A stretch of 64,000 bases of DNA. It comes from Trematomus loennbergii (Eukaryota > Chordata > Actinopteri > Perciformes > Nototheniidae). Every line of letters begins with the position of its first letter. The stretch's first letter is position 1. A program made the translations under genes and the position numbers. Shown here piece after piece: positions 37,370 through 48,329 of this stretch. The stretch lies in assembly GCA_012861695.1 (NCBI GenBank), contig JAAOOA010000033.1, positions 25,276,044-25,340,043 on the forward strand. Reading direction: 5' to 3'. The notes below the pieces were generated by a model that did not search any database, had not been told where the DNA came from, and worked only from the letters and a program-made list of their open reading frames with translations.

Positions 37370-37495
37370 CTGAGGACGAGATGAGCTTCCAGCTGATGGA
37401 GGGCTCTGGTTTCCCGCTGGCTTGGCACATCAGGGTGACGTTGGAGCCTTCATTTACCACAATATGTTTTGACAGGTTGATGATTTTTGGTGGTA
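37370..37495 (-). CDS. opcml: IgLON exon: first half of Ig domain 2
   Basis: This 126-nt exon is entered through an AG at 37496-37497 and left through a GTAACT donor at 37369. It starts and ends in phase 1; the first codon is completed by one base of the missing upstream exon and gives the Val of the family motif VPPKI. The reading contains NEGSNVTLMCQASGKPEP, the typical IgLON Ig2 stretch with the first Ig2 cysteine, then ISWKLISSS. Two N-glycosylation sequons (NLS, NVT) are present. The reading is open with no frameshift. The next exon lies 19.9 kb away, across a transposon-rich intron. The identity as an IgLON is firm; OPCML rather than NTM is inference. Confidence 0.88.
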
Positions 37496-38039
37496 CTGTG
37501 AAAACAGATAACATATGTTAACATTTAATAAATGGTCATGGGCAATAACATTTATTTTATTTTGTTGTTTAATCCTAATTTAAGGAAGTTGCTGAGGTAA
37601 CATTTGAAAGTCTGCAGGCTGACTGAAATGCTGCTTTCAACGTATGAAGGTAAGTGGAAATGGGTCTAAAAACTTTCCTAAAGAGCTTTACTTTTTTTAT
37701 ATTGTGTCATGTAACACAGAAACAGTTTTAAAGCATTGTACACAGTTAAGGTGGAGACTGACAAAGGCCAATTAGTATCAACACATTGTAAACACTTAAC
37801 CCGGTTGAATTTTTTTGTATTGTAGTGCAGGCACGGCACATCTCCTATAATGAACATTATACATCTTAATTTCACACACTGCAACTAGTATTTGGCTATG
37901 TGAATGACTTTTTAAAGATTATTAAGCCCATTTTCCTCTCTCCTGTAGTGTGTTCTATAGTTTAATCTATTGGCTAGCACTCCAACACTTTGTAAATGAT
38001 AAGGGGCGGGACATCTCTATGTGGTTAACCAATCACAAC

Positions 38040-39076
38040 TAGGGTGACCAGGTGCCAACAAGCCACAAGTGGGACAGAGAGTATGTTTGTGTGGGACAAT
38101 GTGGGACATGTAAATGCAATGTTAATATTTCAATATAATGTCCATGTCACCCTAAAAGGTGGCTTATAAATAACAATGCTTTGATATAGTTTGCACACAC
38201 AGCACAGGTAAAGGAAATTGATTGAATTCATGGATTTATTTTCAACAACTGTGAACAATATAACAAAAAACAAATTGACAACTAACCTACAGTTTTTTTC
38301 AGTTGCTAACACACTAAAATGACATGATTATTTAATCAGACACTCAAAGAGCAAAACCTCAGCTCAAATCTCCAAAACTCTAAACACATTCTCAGCTTTG
38401 CATATCATTTTCAATTCAACATCAATGTTCAAAACATTGCACACAGTTCTTTAAATAAGCACAGACATCTGACATAAGAACTATCAGTCAGAAGAAAAAT
38501 ATATTATCAACAGTATGTTTCAGCACATCGACCGACATTTTTCCTTTACAGCTAGGTGTTTCTTATGATTTTCACAAGCAATGTGTCTCTTTAAATCGTA
38601 CTCTCCTCCGTGTGCGATTGAGAAAGAACTCTGGCAAATGGTACAAAACACTCTCTGGGAATCTCCCTCCACCGGTTTCACCCACGAATAAGTACCTTCC
38701 CAGGATTTGTTGTAGCTGCATTTTCTTTTTCCCAGGCTCCATTTTACACCACCAAAAGTTTATCCCGCTAGTTCGTTCTATTTTATGTAAAGGGGCTCCG
38801 TGTAACCTAGGCAACGAGGAAGCCAGGATGCCGGGTGGTGACAGGCGGGCGAGTCTTCCCACGTGGGTTTAACTTTTGATTGATTGATTGACATCTCACA
38901 CAGGCAATGGTGATAGGTATATCTTCCTTTCTATTCAGCCATTGGATAAAAGCCAAGTTTCGACTTTCTGCGCGACTGTCACTCAAATGCGGGACATAGT
39001 CTCAATTTGTGGGACGCGGGACAAATTATAAAAATGCTGTGCAGTCCCGGACAAAGCAGGACACCTGGTCACCCTA
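38040..39076 (-). mobile_element. hAT element with BED-finger remnant
   Basis: The ends read TAGGGTGACCAGGTG and, inverted, the same 15 bases. Flanks atcacaac (38032-38039) and ctcacaac (39077-39084) match at 7 of 8 positions, fitting a slightly decayed hAT duplication. A transposase zinc-finger fragment lies on the minus strand at 38520-38720. Confidence 0.85.
38520..38720 (-). pseudogene. BED-type zinc-finger fragment of hAT transposase
   Basis: A 66-codon minus-strand reading without its own ATG contains SWVKPVEGDSQRVFCTICQ, then SFSIAHGGEYDLKRHIACEN and HKKH before a stop (38520-38522). The C-x2-C followed by spaced histidines is the N-terminal zinc finger of hAT-type transposases and their domesticated relatives. 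An ATG lies upstream in a different frame (MEPGKKK), suggesting an indel in the A-rich stretch. Nothing of the catalytic domain follows, so the element is non-autonomous. Confidence 0.75.
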
Positions 39077-39422
39077 CTCACAACAGAGACGGCCAGCTAA
39101 CCAATCAGAGCAGACTGGGCTCTGGTTTCAGACAGAGGTTGAAAAGAGGTGCTGCAGCACAGGCAGTATGAGAAATATAAAGAGCTTTTTGAACATTAAA
39201 GCATGGAGACATGTCCCAGTAGAGACACTACATACTAATATAAACCTGAACATTTGTAAATTATGGCTCCTTTAACATTATGTACTAGGGATGTAACGAT
39301 GCATTTTGCAATCGGTTAAAAATCGGTACAGATGCGTTAAGATTAAAATCGGTTGAGCTAAAAAATTAATTGCGATGCAATTTTTTAAACGGCACAGGGC
39401 ATGAACACATTTTGATTTGATT

Positions 39423-39566
39423 CGCTGGAACAGCAGTCTGGACATGATTGAACGCTATCTAGAACAACAACTTGCTGTGGCAGCTGCTCTCCTCAGTGCA
39501 GACGTCCGACGAAATGCCCGTGAAATCGACACACTGGATAACTCGGACATCCGTGATTCCGTGTAG
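39423..39566 (+). pseudogene. hAT (ZBED-like) transposase core fragment
   Basis: The plus-strand reading starts RWNSSLDMIERYLEQQLAVA, followed by ALLSADVRRNAREIDTLDNS, and stops at 39564-39566. The W-N-S-x-x-D-M-x-E-R-x-L-E-Q-Q pattern and the following acidic segment are characteristic of the central part of ZBED/hAT transposases. Only about 47 codons remain. It confirms the hAT assignment of the outer element. Confidence 0.78.
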
Positions 39567-39752
39567 TGTAGTGCTGCCGCAGCGCACCGGAACGCCGCTC
39601 CGGCACTTCAAACATTGCACTAGCCATAAGGAGCTGTACACATGCGCAATGCCGCAGTTGAAAGCCCAGTGGCGATCTGTCATACTGATCATACTATAAA
39701 GCCATCGGAAAAAATATGATACAGTACAGTACAAGTACTTATGGGTCTCTGT

Positions 39753-41288
39753 TAGGGATGGGTATCGAGAACCGGTACTAAGTCAGTACCGGTACCTGAT
39801 TGGACGGTATTGGTATACCATTAAGCCGCTGGACAAAGGGTGCTGCTATCGGTGCTGCTATCGGTATATGAATGACTTCCTTCCTTAGTTTAAACAATTG
39901 TGGTTGGTTGGGAACCCTAATCCTGTGTGACGTATCCGGTTTGAGTACCACTCTGATTGGCCAAGTGTGAATGCCACTCATCATCTCTCCTAACAGCGCT
40001 CTTATTATTGTGAGACTCCCGGGGGCAGACCATAGGGGCAGACGCAACATCTTGCTAGAAACAGCGTCTCAAGGCTTCTTAACATTTAACAACCTATTAA
40101 AGTTGGGGTAGGTAATTTTGGAGAAACCAGCTCGAGTGCGCCGGAATTTGAAAATACTCAGCCGGAAATAATCTGCCACTTCCTTACAGAGCCCCTCCTC
40201 CAACACACACGAACGCGCACATGACCAATGAGGGCACGAGATCAGTTTGTGCACAGATGGAAGGCTGACAGGCAGGAGGCCATCCAGTTATTTTAGCCGG
40301 GCCGGCTAAAATGATTGGTCGTGCTTTTTACAGTATTACGGCTTCCACAGATGAAACTTTTTTATGGATTTTTTGTCAAAGCACTTAAGATATTCATTGC
40401 TATCGGGATGTTAAGAGCATTCCATGGAATATAACAAAAAGTGTATCTCGAGCCGGTTTCTCAAACTTACCTACCCCACCTTTAATGATGCATACCCACT
40501 TAACGGGAAGAAACTCAGCTAACAAACGATATTAACCATTTTACCTACACGAAACAGAAGTCCAACACCAAGAGTCACTTAGCAAAACGGGCAAACGGGG
40601 CTAACGGCTACTTTAGCACATAACTGGCAAAATCGATCTTTTCTACTTCATTTCATCTGCAAAAACAACATATCACATGAAAGCTGAGATTCCACAGATT
40701 CCATTGGTATAAGTGTCATCACTGTACGACAAAACTCACTGAACTAGCAGCCAGGAAAGAGCAAGAAAACAACTTAACTTTACGTAGCCATGATGATAAT
40801 TATGTCTTACCTTTGCTGTTTTGTGATCAAAAGTTGTGTTCAAGGGCATAACAACGGTTAATCCAATGTCTCTGTGTAACTTTAAAATGATTACTGATAA
40901 TCCATCATTACAATTATAAATAATAAACGCAATAAATGCAACCGGAGCTTCCGGTTTAGGAGGTGCGCACGCAGCGTCTCGTTTTAACTGAATAATGGTC
41001 ATGTTTACATGGATTTATGAACTGCCCCTATTACCGCCCCCCTTCCAGAGACACACTGTCAAACACACTCATACCTGCATGGTATGACATTGAAAAGGTT
41101 ACATTAAATAATAAATAAAAATAAATTACAATAAAATGACTGTTGTTTAATCTTCACATCTTGTAATCATGTCTATAATTTTGAGCACCAAATTGTTGAA
41201 AAGTATCGATAAGAGTAGCGAAAAATACCGGTATCGATAAGCAGTATCGGTATTGGTATCGATAAAATCCTAACGATACCCATCCCTA
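39753..41288. mobile_element. hAT element nested in the outer hAT
   Basis: The ends read TAGGGATGGGTATCG and, inverted, TAGGGATGGGTATCG. The exact 8-base duplication gtctctgt lies at 39745-39752 and 41289-41296. No transposase recognised. It hosts a further MITE at 40101-40481. Confidence 0.9.
40101..40481. mobile_element. MITE flanked by TTAA, third nesting level
   Basis: The ends read AGTTGGGGTAGGTAA and, inverted, AGGTGGGGTAGGTAA, with inner GAGAAACC blocks also inverted. TTAA flanks both sides (40097-40100 and 40482-40485), suggesting piggyBac-type insertion. Confidence 0.75.
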
Positions 41289-41492
41289 GTCTCTGTGTTT
41301 CATTCAAGCTCGGCTCTGTGTGTGTATGCGAGCGAGCGAGACTCACAGGGGCGGTTCTGGGGGGGCCAACAGGGGCCAGTGCCCCCGTAACACTGACCAG
41401 GGACCCCCCCTGTGGCCCCCCTTTAAAAAAAGGTTAGAATATTACGATTTATTGGAACTCAATCAGAGACCCGGATGTACAGTGGAGATTAA

Positions 41493-42510
41493 CCTGTTAA
41501 GCCCTGAGCCTGTTTTTCAGGTCTCAGGCTCGAAAAAGACATTTCCAGAACAAATGACCATAACTACACTTCTAAAAGGGTTAAATTAATAATCTTTTTT
41601 CTCAAAGTAATGATAAACCTGTGAGTTGGATGTAGAAAAGTCAGAATCAATATAGATGTTTTTTATTTTAAAGAAAATTCAGATTGAACATAGTAAAAAA
41701 CTGTAAATTATAGTGTCCGTCCACATTTTTTTTTACTTATAGTGAAAACTACCCTTGGATGATGGTAAGGTAGACTAAAAGCTTTAGGAATCCAAAGTAC
41801 AACATATAATAAGTACCCTGTATCGAGATTGATGCAAAACAAGTGACATTTGACCTTTTTAGAGAGGTTTAGCAAAAAAAACTCCACCTCTGGGGTGATT
41901 TGGGTGGAAATGGGCGTTTTTTCCGTTTCTCTGGAACCCATTGGTCGATTTTGGTGATTGGCATCTCTTTCTGACCGTTAGAGCCAATATAATCGAAGGG
42001 GGGTTTTCACATAGACTCCAACGTTAACACAAAAAGGTGGGGCTTTGCGCATGTAGTTTTGCGTGAGAGTGAACATCTGGAAACGGAAAAGCAGGGTTTA
42101 TTGCTTATGGATTATCAGAAATCATTTCAAAGGGACACAGACACATTGGATTAACCTATGGATTAACTTCAGCAGCGTTTTTAATCGTTTTAATGCCATT
42201 GAAGACCAGTTTTGACCAGACAACGACACAGGTAAGCCATGTTAGCGTTTTTAGCTACCTAGCGCCACATGTTTTGATGTCTGTTTTTGTTTATAAAGTC
42301 GCGAGTTCTTATCATAGAGTGATAATGTATGTACCCATCGATTCTGTGTCATCTCACGATGTGAATCGTTGTGTTGGATGTGCAGAAAAGATAAATAATA
42401 AGGTTTTATGAGTGAGTTTCGGTGCAGTAATCTGTTAGCATTTTTCGCTCGTTGCTAATTCAGAGGCTCAGCGTTAGCATTATGTTTTTAAAAAAAAAAA
42501 ATGTTCACTT
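41493..42510. mobile_element. piggyBac-like element, copy 1, right end lost
   Basis: The left end reads TTAA then CCTGTTAAGCCCTGAGCC, and the sequence follows the copy at 53783-54945 through the CAGAGGCT block near 42465. The right terminus is not found. A hAT is inserted just beyond it (42526). No transposase seen. Confidence 0.65.
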
Positions 42511-42525
42511 GAGAGCTGTATCCAT

Positions 42526-43576
42526 TAGAGATGGCAAATCTGGATCCTTTTACGGACTCGGAGTCTTCTGAGCCAGTCATTGAAGAGATCCGGATCATAC
42601 GAGTCCTTTGAGTCATATGAGTCAGCATCACCAAGAGGGTAGAAATCCTACCGATGAAACCGAAAAGTTGTTGCATTTCACAAGCATATTAAACTAACGT
42701 TACATTAAACCTCCGCTACACAGTGTCTTTTGCTTTAATAAAAAAAGTTGATCACAAAAGGGTTATTTTGCGATTTGGCGAATCTGAGTCTGCTGTTGAC
42801 TCGTGCATGACGACGAGTCTGCTGGATCTCTGGATCTGCTGCTATACGGTTACGGCTCTGAGTCCGCACAGTCTGCTATGTTTTGCATAGTGAGTCAGGA
42901 TTTGCGAATCTCTGAGTCTGCTGTTGACTCGTGCACAATAGCCGCGGGTAGTATGGGGTGCTGGAGGCGGGGCTGCGAATGGTGTACATTTGAAAAACTT
43001 CATGTTACTGTTTTTGAAATCTCTCCCCACTTTTGTCCGCACCCCCTAAGTAAAATGACTTCCCAGTTCCTGCGGCTATGCTCGTGCATGACGAGACTGG
43101 ATCTCTGGATCTGCTATACAGTTACGGCTCTGAGTCCCCACGAGTCTGCAGGAAGTGAAGGAAGTTCCCTTGATTCAGTGAGTCAGGATTTGCGAATCTG
43201 AGTCTGCTGTTGACTCGTCCATGATGAGTCTGCCTGAATCTCTGGATCTCTGGATCTGCTACGGTTACGGCTCTGAGTCCGCACAAGTCTGCAGGAAGTT
43301 TCACTGATCCGCGTCCCCTGAGCCAAACGATAACTTCTGGCAGCTATCCCACTTGCTATCCCACAAAGGCTAGGCAGATGGACTGGGGTACATTGTAATG
43401 TGATTTTACATGTTATAAGGAGAGTAGCGAGTGACGCAATTTATAGTTTTAATTTGTACGTCACCAGATGTAGGACTCAAAGGACTCGGGTTAATCAGAG
43501 GGGAGACTCGTCACGAACAGCTCATTACTAGGATCCGGGTTAATGATCCGGATGAATCAGGACTCACCCATCTCTA
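42526..43576. mobile_element. hAT-like element with internal triplication
   Basis: The ends read TAGAGATGGC and, inverted, TAGAGATGGG, with an exact 8-base duplication gtatccat (42518-42525 and 43577-43584). A block with TGACTCGTGCATGACG, GGATCTGCT and GTTACGGCTCTGAGTC recurs about three times (42795-42925, 43080-43210, 43214-43305). Confidence 0.88.
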
Positions 43577-43959
43577 GTATCCATAGATCTAGTCTCTTGA
43601 TCGAGCAGAGCATACATTTCAAGCTGCACTTTATTTTTATTTATTTGAAGGGATTTTTACAGAAATATTTTTCATTGAAGCTCATTATGTTAAAAAAAAA
43701 ATTGTGAGAAAATCGTATCTTGACCTTAAAATCGTGTATCGTATTGAATCGTGAGTTGAGTGTATCGTTACATCCCTATTATGTACCGATGTTAAGTGCT
43801 GGCTACATCGTTTCATGCCAAACGTCTGTGGATTACACTGAACTAGAAGAAACCATAAACTGGACGTTGGAACTAGCTACCTACTGTAGCCTAGTTGTGG
43901 GTATGGAAGCTGGCTACCTAGTTGTCGTCCTTGAATGACAAAATTAAAAACAAATGAAT

Positions 43960-44420
43960 AACGACTATATATAATAATAAAATAAACACCGGCTGTTGTT
44001 ATGCCTGCTGTAACGTTAAATTACTCCGTTCTCCGCTTAGTAATTATGCCGTTACAAGCTTCATAGTTGTATTTATCATCTAAATTTGCCGAAACAAGTT
44101 TAATATTCTGAAAGCCAAGACTTTGTTTATTTGAAATCAGATGAAAACAAACTGTAACGGACCCTGCCGTGTTATCTATGATTACTATGCCTTACTGTAC
44201 ATTCATAATTTCAGCCGGAGGGAGGTGGGCGGCGCTGCGGAGGAGCAGATTGCGAGTGAGGTGCCTGTCATCTTCCCTTTACAAGCTTCACAAATGTATT
44301 TATCGTGTGATTTTGGAAATAAAAGTTTCATATTCTGAAAGCCAAGACTTTGTTTATATATTATACGTGGGTAGCTATGACGTCAGAAGGAGTTACCGTA
44401 AATGAGAGCTGCCGTAAAAG
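43960..44420 (+). repeat. Repeat shared with the 58049-60408 hAT
   Basis: Sequence from AAATTACTCCGTTCTCCGC to TGTTATCTATGATTACTATG occurs in inverted orientation at about 59300-59470, inside the right-hand hAT. It is probably a fragment of the same family; no ends are seen. Confidence 0.6.
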
Positions 44421-46320
44421 TGTTTCTAGGATTTCTAAACGAACTATTACAGCTGTTATAAAGCATTAAATAAAAAGTCATGAAAGAGATAAGGAGGAGA
44501 AAAGGTTTAAGGAAGTAAGCAAGGAATACAGAATGTCGAAATCCTCTGTTTCACGCGATGTCGAACATTGAAGACAGAGGACGGCGGTCCCCCAATCTAC
44601 ACAGCGGGAGAATCACGATCTTTCCCACATTAGTGCAATTCACCTATACTTAACCCCAAATAAAAGAACCCAATAAAAACAGTTGTTAAATAATAGTGAA
44701 GTCACGTTGTAATAATAACTCATCTCTCGGTTTGAGTGTTCTTTTTCTGCTTTTCTGACTATTTCTCATTGTGGGGAAAAATAACACCCAGGGATCCTGA
44801 TCGTTTTAATGAAGTTGAATACAGAATATTCATATTTGTCAGTGATTTCATGTCAATTCGGCGAACATAAACATAAATGATCGTGGTGAAGATGATGATT
44901 AAATTAGGATTAAAAATCGGGAGAGCCGGCTGCATTTCCTCTCGTTCGTTTTTTTCGACTAAACAACATTATTTTGTTAAATAACAACATGGTGATGTTT
45001 TGTAAATGATTACATGTCTTATTTAGCACAGACTATGATCCTATCCGTGACATATGGATCTTAACAAAGATCCGCTATACATTAGTACCAGACATACTGT
45101 ACATCCAGCTTACTGTATCGAAGTTGATTTCACATGAGCTCCAGTGTGGAACCCCACTGCACCCCCTGGTGGATCAATGATCCATTGCAGCTGGCTTCAC
45201 AATAATTAAATGTATTTATCACGGGGGCGGTATCAAGTCAGACTGGGGGCCGGCTCTTCATCACGAACCGATCACGGGCCGATCACGGACCAATCACGGA
45301 CCAATCACGACCCTCGCGTTTCAAACTGTCTGAAATAAGATGCTCCATCTGTACATGTTGCTCTATATGTGTTGCAAAATGGCCTAAAATTTGAAAGGGA
45401 TGATATGTGTTCATACTCTGTTTAAAGCCCCTAATGTGGTTAAATATCTGTTCAACCTTTATATTTTGAACGGTCCAAAACTGTCAGTTTTTTTTTTTTA
45501 TTAATGTTCTGATGGTGTGGCAGGACAGCGATGTAGTACCTTGTGCACACCATTTTTGAAATGTGAAATCTGTAGACATAATACATTCAATTAAAGTCAA
45601 CGTTTTGGATTTTTGGTGTAACAATGCGGCCATATGTTATTACAAAATGCATTAGAGTATTCCACTGTACATTATTTTACATTATTTTGATCTCAATTAA
45701 TTATTTATTAGTTTACTTTGATAGTTTACTACAAGTGGCCTGGGACTTGACATTTCCATGCAAACAACTATACTAAAGATGCATATAACAATAACTCCTT
45801 TAAGAAATGCAATCTGCAGGTAACTGGCATGTTAGCTGAGTGAGGTGAATGTGAGTTTGGGGAAAGGCACAGCTGAGCTTGGAGATATAAGTCATGGGCT
45901 TTTAACAAATACTTGTCATTTGCCTAATTTGTCAATTTTGTTATCTGCATTTTCCCTCTGGGACATTTTAAACAAGAACATATTAGCAATATAGCTTGAA
46001 CATTTTATTTTTGATATGAGTGTGATATCTCATTAGCTCAATGAAGCTTTGTGGTCTACACAGCTGGCTCTGTTCTGCACTCAGCTGTGATGTCACCCTG
46101 TACACGGCTAAAATTAGGCTCAGAGAACTGTCGCCAATGGAAACATGTTCAGAAACTGTGAACACATTTTCACGGCAAAGCATAATTCATTAAGTTCACA
46201 ACAATGCTGTTTTCCTTCAAATACACAGAATCTCTTCATGTCGTGAAATGATTTCACCTGTTTCCAAAGCAATTTTTCTTGTTAGGACCTCCTCGGGATT
46301 ACTGATGGAGACACAAGTGA
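44421..46320. other. No gene firmly supported
   Basis: A short reading near 44508-44572 (RFKEVSKEYRMSKSSVSRD) looks helix-turn-helix-like but is isolated. Short ATCACGGACCA-type tandem units lie at 45264-45310. A MITE arm is at 45558-45619. Confidence 0.4.
45558..45619. repeat. Palindromic MITE, copy 5, right arm only
   Basis: Retains ATGTGAAATCTGTAGACATA, then ATTAAAGTCAACG and a diverged end. Confidence 0.6.
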
Positions 46321-48329
46321 TTGAAAATAAATTCTTAAAGCATGTTCTGATATATTGAGTTTGGACTGTCTGCCTTGCAAACTGGAGTAGCGGCATAAAT
46401 GTATTGATTTGACAGCGAGAGACCTTTACTCTTCCTCAGGGCTCGCTGCTTCTCAGGCTCCATCTTCACATCCACTGTACATGAGAGGGATGTGTAGAAC
46501 TGATTGATTGATTGATTGAACTGTGCAGTCCTTAACCAAAGTCTGTGAAATATATCTCTAGAACAAAAGTTTGATTTCAAGGTTCATGATGTTCACAAAA
46601 TACAAACGTTTTCACATACATTATAGCCAGCTTTAGGAAGATGATAAGTTTATAGATGACGTCAAACAAAGTGTTTTGAAAAAAATCTACTCCAGTGCTC
46701 AGTGCTAAAATGTCATCATCAATTTTAAAGGGGTACAGAGCAAATTGCCTCTCCAAGCAAAAGATCGATCTATAATACAGAGCACTCTGTTCGGGAACAA
46801 TATTAACAAATCCAGAGCTGCTGCACGTGGAGACTGATGGTAACAATCAGAGAGTCAACCTGCATGTGGACCACAGCCTTTGTTATGCTCTCCAATTGTT
46901 ATAGATTGTCCAAGAATATAAAATAAAAATGTTCTGATAACGAGCCAACAGAACTATTACTTTTAAATAAAATCATCTCCACAGAGATGGCACATCTTTG
47001 GCAAGAAAAACAACGGTGAAAAGAAATATAGAAAACACAAAAACTAAAAACAGATGAGATTCATGTTCTCACCAGACGTCCTCAAATAAACAGTTTTACA
47101 AAAAAGCATTAAAAAAGAATAGTTGAATCAGAATATTTTCAAACATCATTGTCATACAGGTAGTTACATTGTTTATTTTATAACAGTGATAAACACTCTA
47201 TTCATATTTTCAAAAACAAAGTTACACAGTGCGTACAGTCTACAATTATATAGTAAAGACAACATGTCCGTTTTGTGATTATGAAAATGACAACTTTGAC
47301 AACTTGGAACATTTTACCTCCAAGGGCATCAACATCGAAAGCCTTTCTCAAATCATCGATTGGCTGAGACCAAAGACTATTGAGTTGACTGAATAATAAA
47401 TCGATCATACTCTCTTCTGCATTTTGAGGGAGAAATAAACCCGAATTATATGAAAAACCATAATACAAACAATTTGCTAAGGAATATATATATATATAAT
47501 ATATATATTTATTTTTCCAAATGTATCTTTGGAAAATACACACTTTTAACTCCCACTGCAGTCGCATCACAAAAAACCTATAACAAAAACATACTGTATC
47601 TTAATAAAAGGCTATATTGCAAAGCCCTATAGCTTACATTGAATCACAATGTTTTTTTCAATCTTGTTTTTTTTTCTGTCAAATGCTAACATTTGTAAGT
47701 TTTGTTCACTATAATATCTGTGCAGCTATGGTATGGTTAAGGTAAGCTCACAAGGCAAATAAAGTATGGTTAAGGTTAAGCATAAATACCTGGGCAGAGT
47801 GAGGGACCAACAGTCTGATGTTGAATGCAGGGACCCACCTTTTTCTTAAGGACATACACTGGCACTGAGTGTAAGCACTGGATCAGATGTAGGATCCTTC
47901 AGTATGTGCATATTTCACTGCTGGACTGTTTGTTTACCAGCCTGATACTCTGACGGCAGAGGTGTTAGCGTTAGTGTTAGTCTTCCTGTGTGTTCCCGCC
48001 TCTGACTCATCTCACAACTCAGCACACCTCCTCAATTCTCTTAAGTATCTCTCCACTTTGTTTCTCTCTGTATGTGTTTGAATGAGATTCAAACACACAG
48101 ACATGACATGTGTCCTATCTGAACTCACAGAGCAGTGCTGGGCTGCTTTAGAAAGGGTTCATCTCCTGGTCAGTGTAATGGATACTGTAGTGACAACTAA
48201 TGACTTATTCAATTAATATCAGGAGGATTATGGGGGGAGTATTGTAATAGGGTGGTTTTGAAATATTTTAAGCAAAGTCATTGCAAACTTATAACATCTC
48301 AAACCTTAATGATTTTATCCACAATCAAA
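46321..48329. other. No gene recognised
   Basis: AT-rich, with a short (TTGA)n at about 46500 and an AT run at 47485-47512. Confidence 0.45.

Larger units (their letters stand above)
12502..37495 (-). other. opcml: IgLON family gene (OPCML-like), 3' part, gene span
   Basis: IgLON proteins are GPI-anchored neuronal cell-surface adhesion molecules with three immunoglobulin domains. Five minus-strand exons in this span encode, in order, all of Ig2, all of Ig3 and the GPI-attachment tail, with canonical GT/AG borders and compatible phases. Exon order and split points (each Ig domain cut in two, a phase-1 border inside the valine starting Ig2) match the family gene layout. Among IgLONs the residues before the second Ig3 cysteine and the short tail beginning Tyr-Gly-Pro look most like OPCML; NTM is the next candidate. 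Signal-peptide and Ig1 exons are not visible up to 64000. Two exons carry one-base frameshifts, so this may be a pseudogene or contain assembly errors. Introns are filled with mobile elements. Confidence 0.8.
39286..43778 (+). mobile_element. Outer hAT element hosting nested insertions
   Basis: The ends read TAGGGATGTAACGAT and, inverted, TAGGGATGTAACGAT. An exact 8-base duplication ttatgtac flanks it (39278-39285 and 43779-43786). Its own sequence is at 39286-39752, parts of 41297-41488 and about 43585-43778; the rest consists of other elements inserted into it. A transposase fragment survives at 39423-39566. Confidence 0.9.

Noticed and set aside
42780..43310. Repeated blocks that might look like a CRISPR array
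   Set aside because: Large diverged tandem units inside a transposon of a vertebrate genome, not short repeats with uniform spacers.
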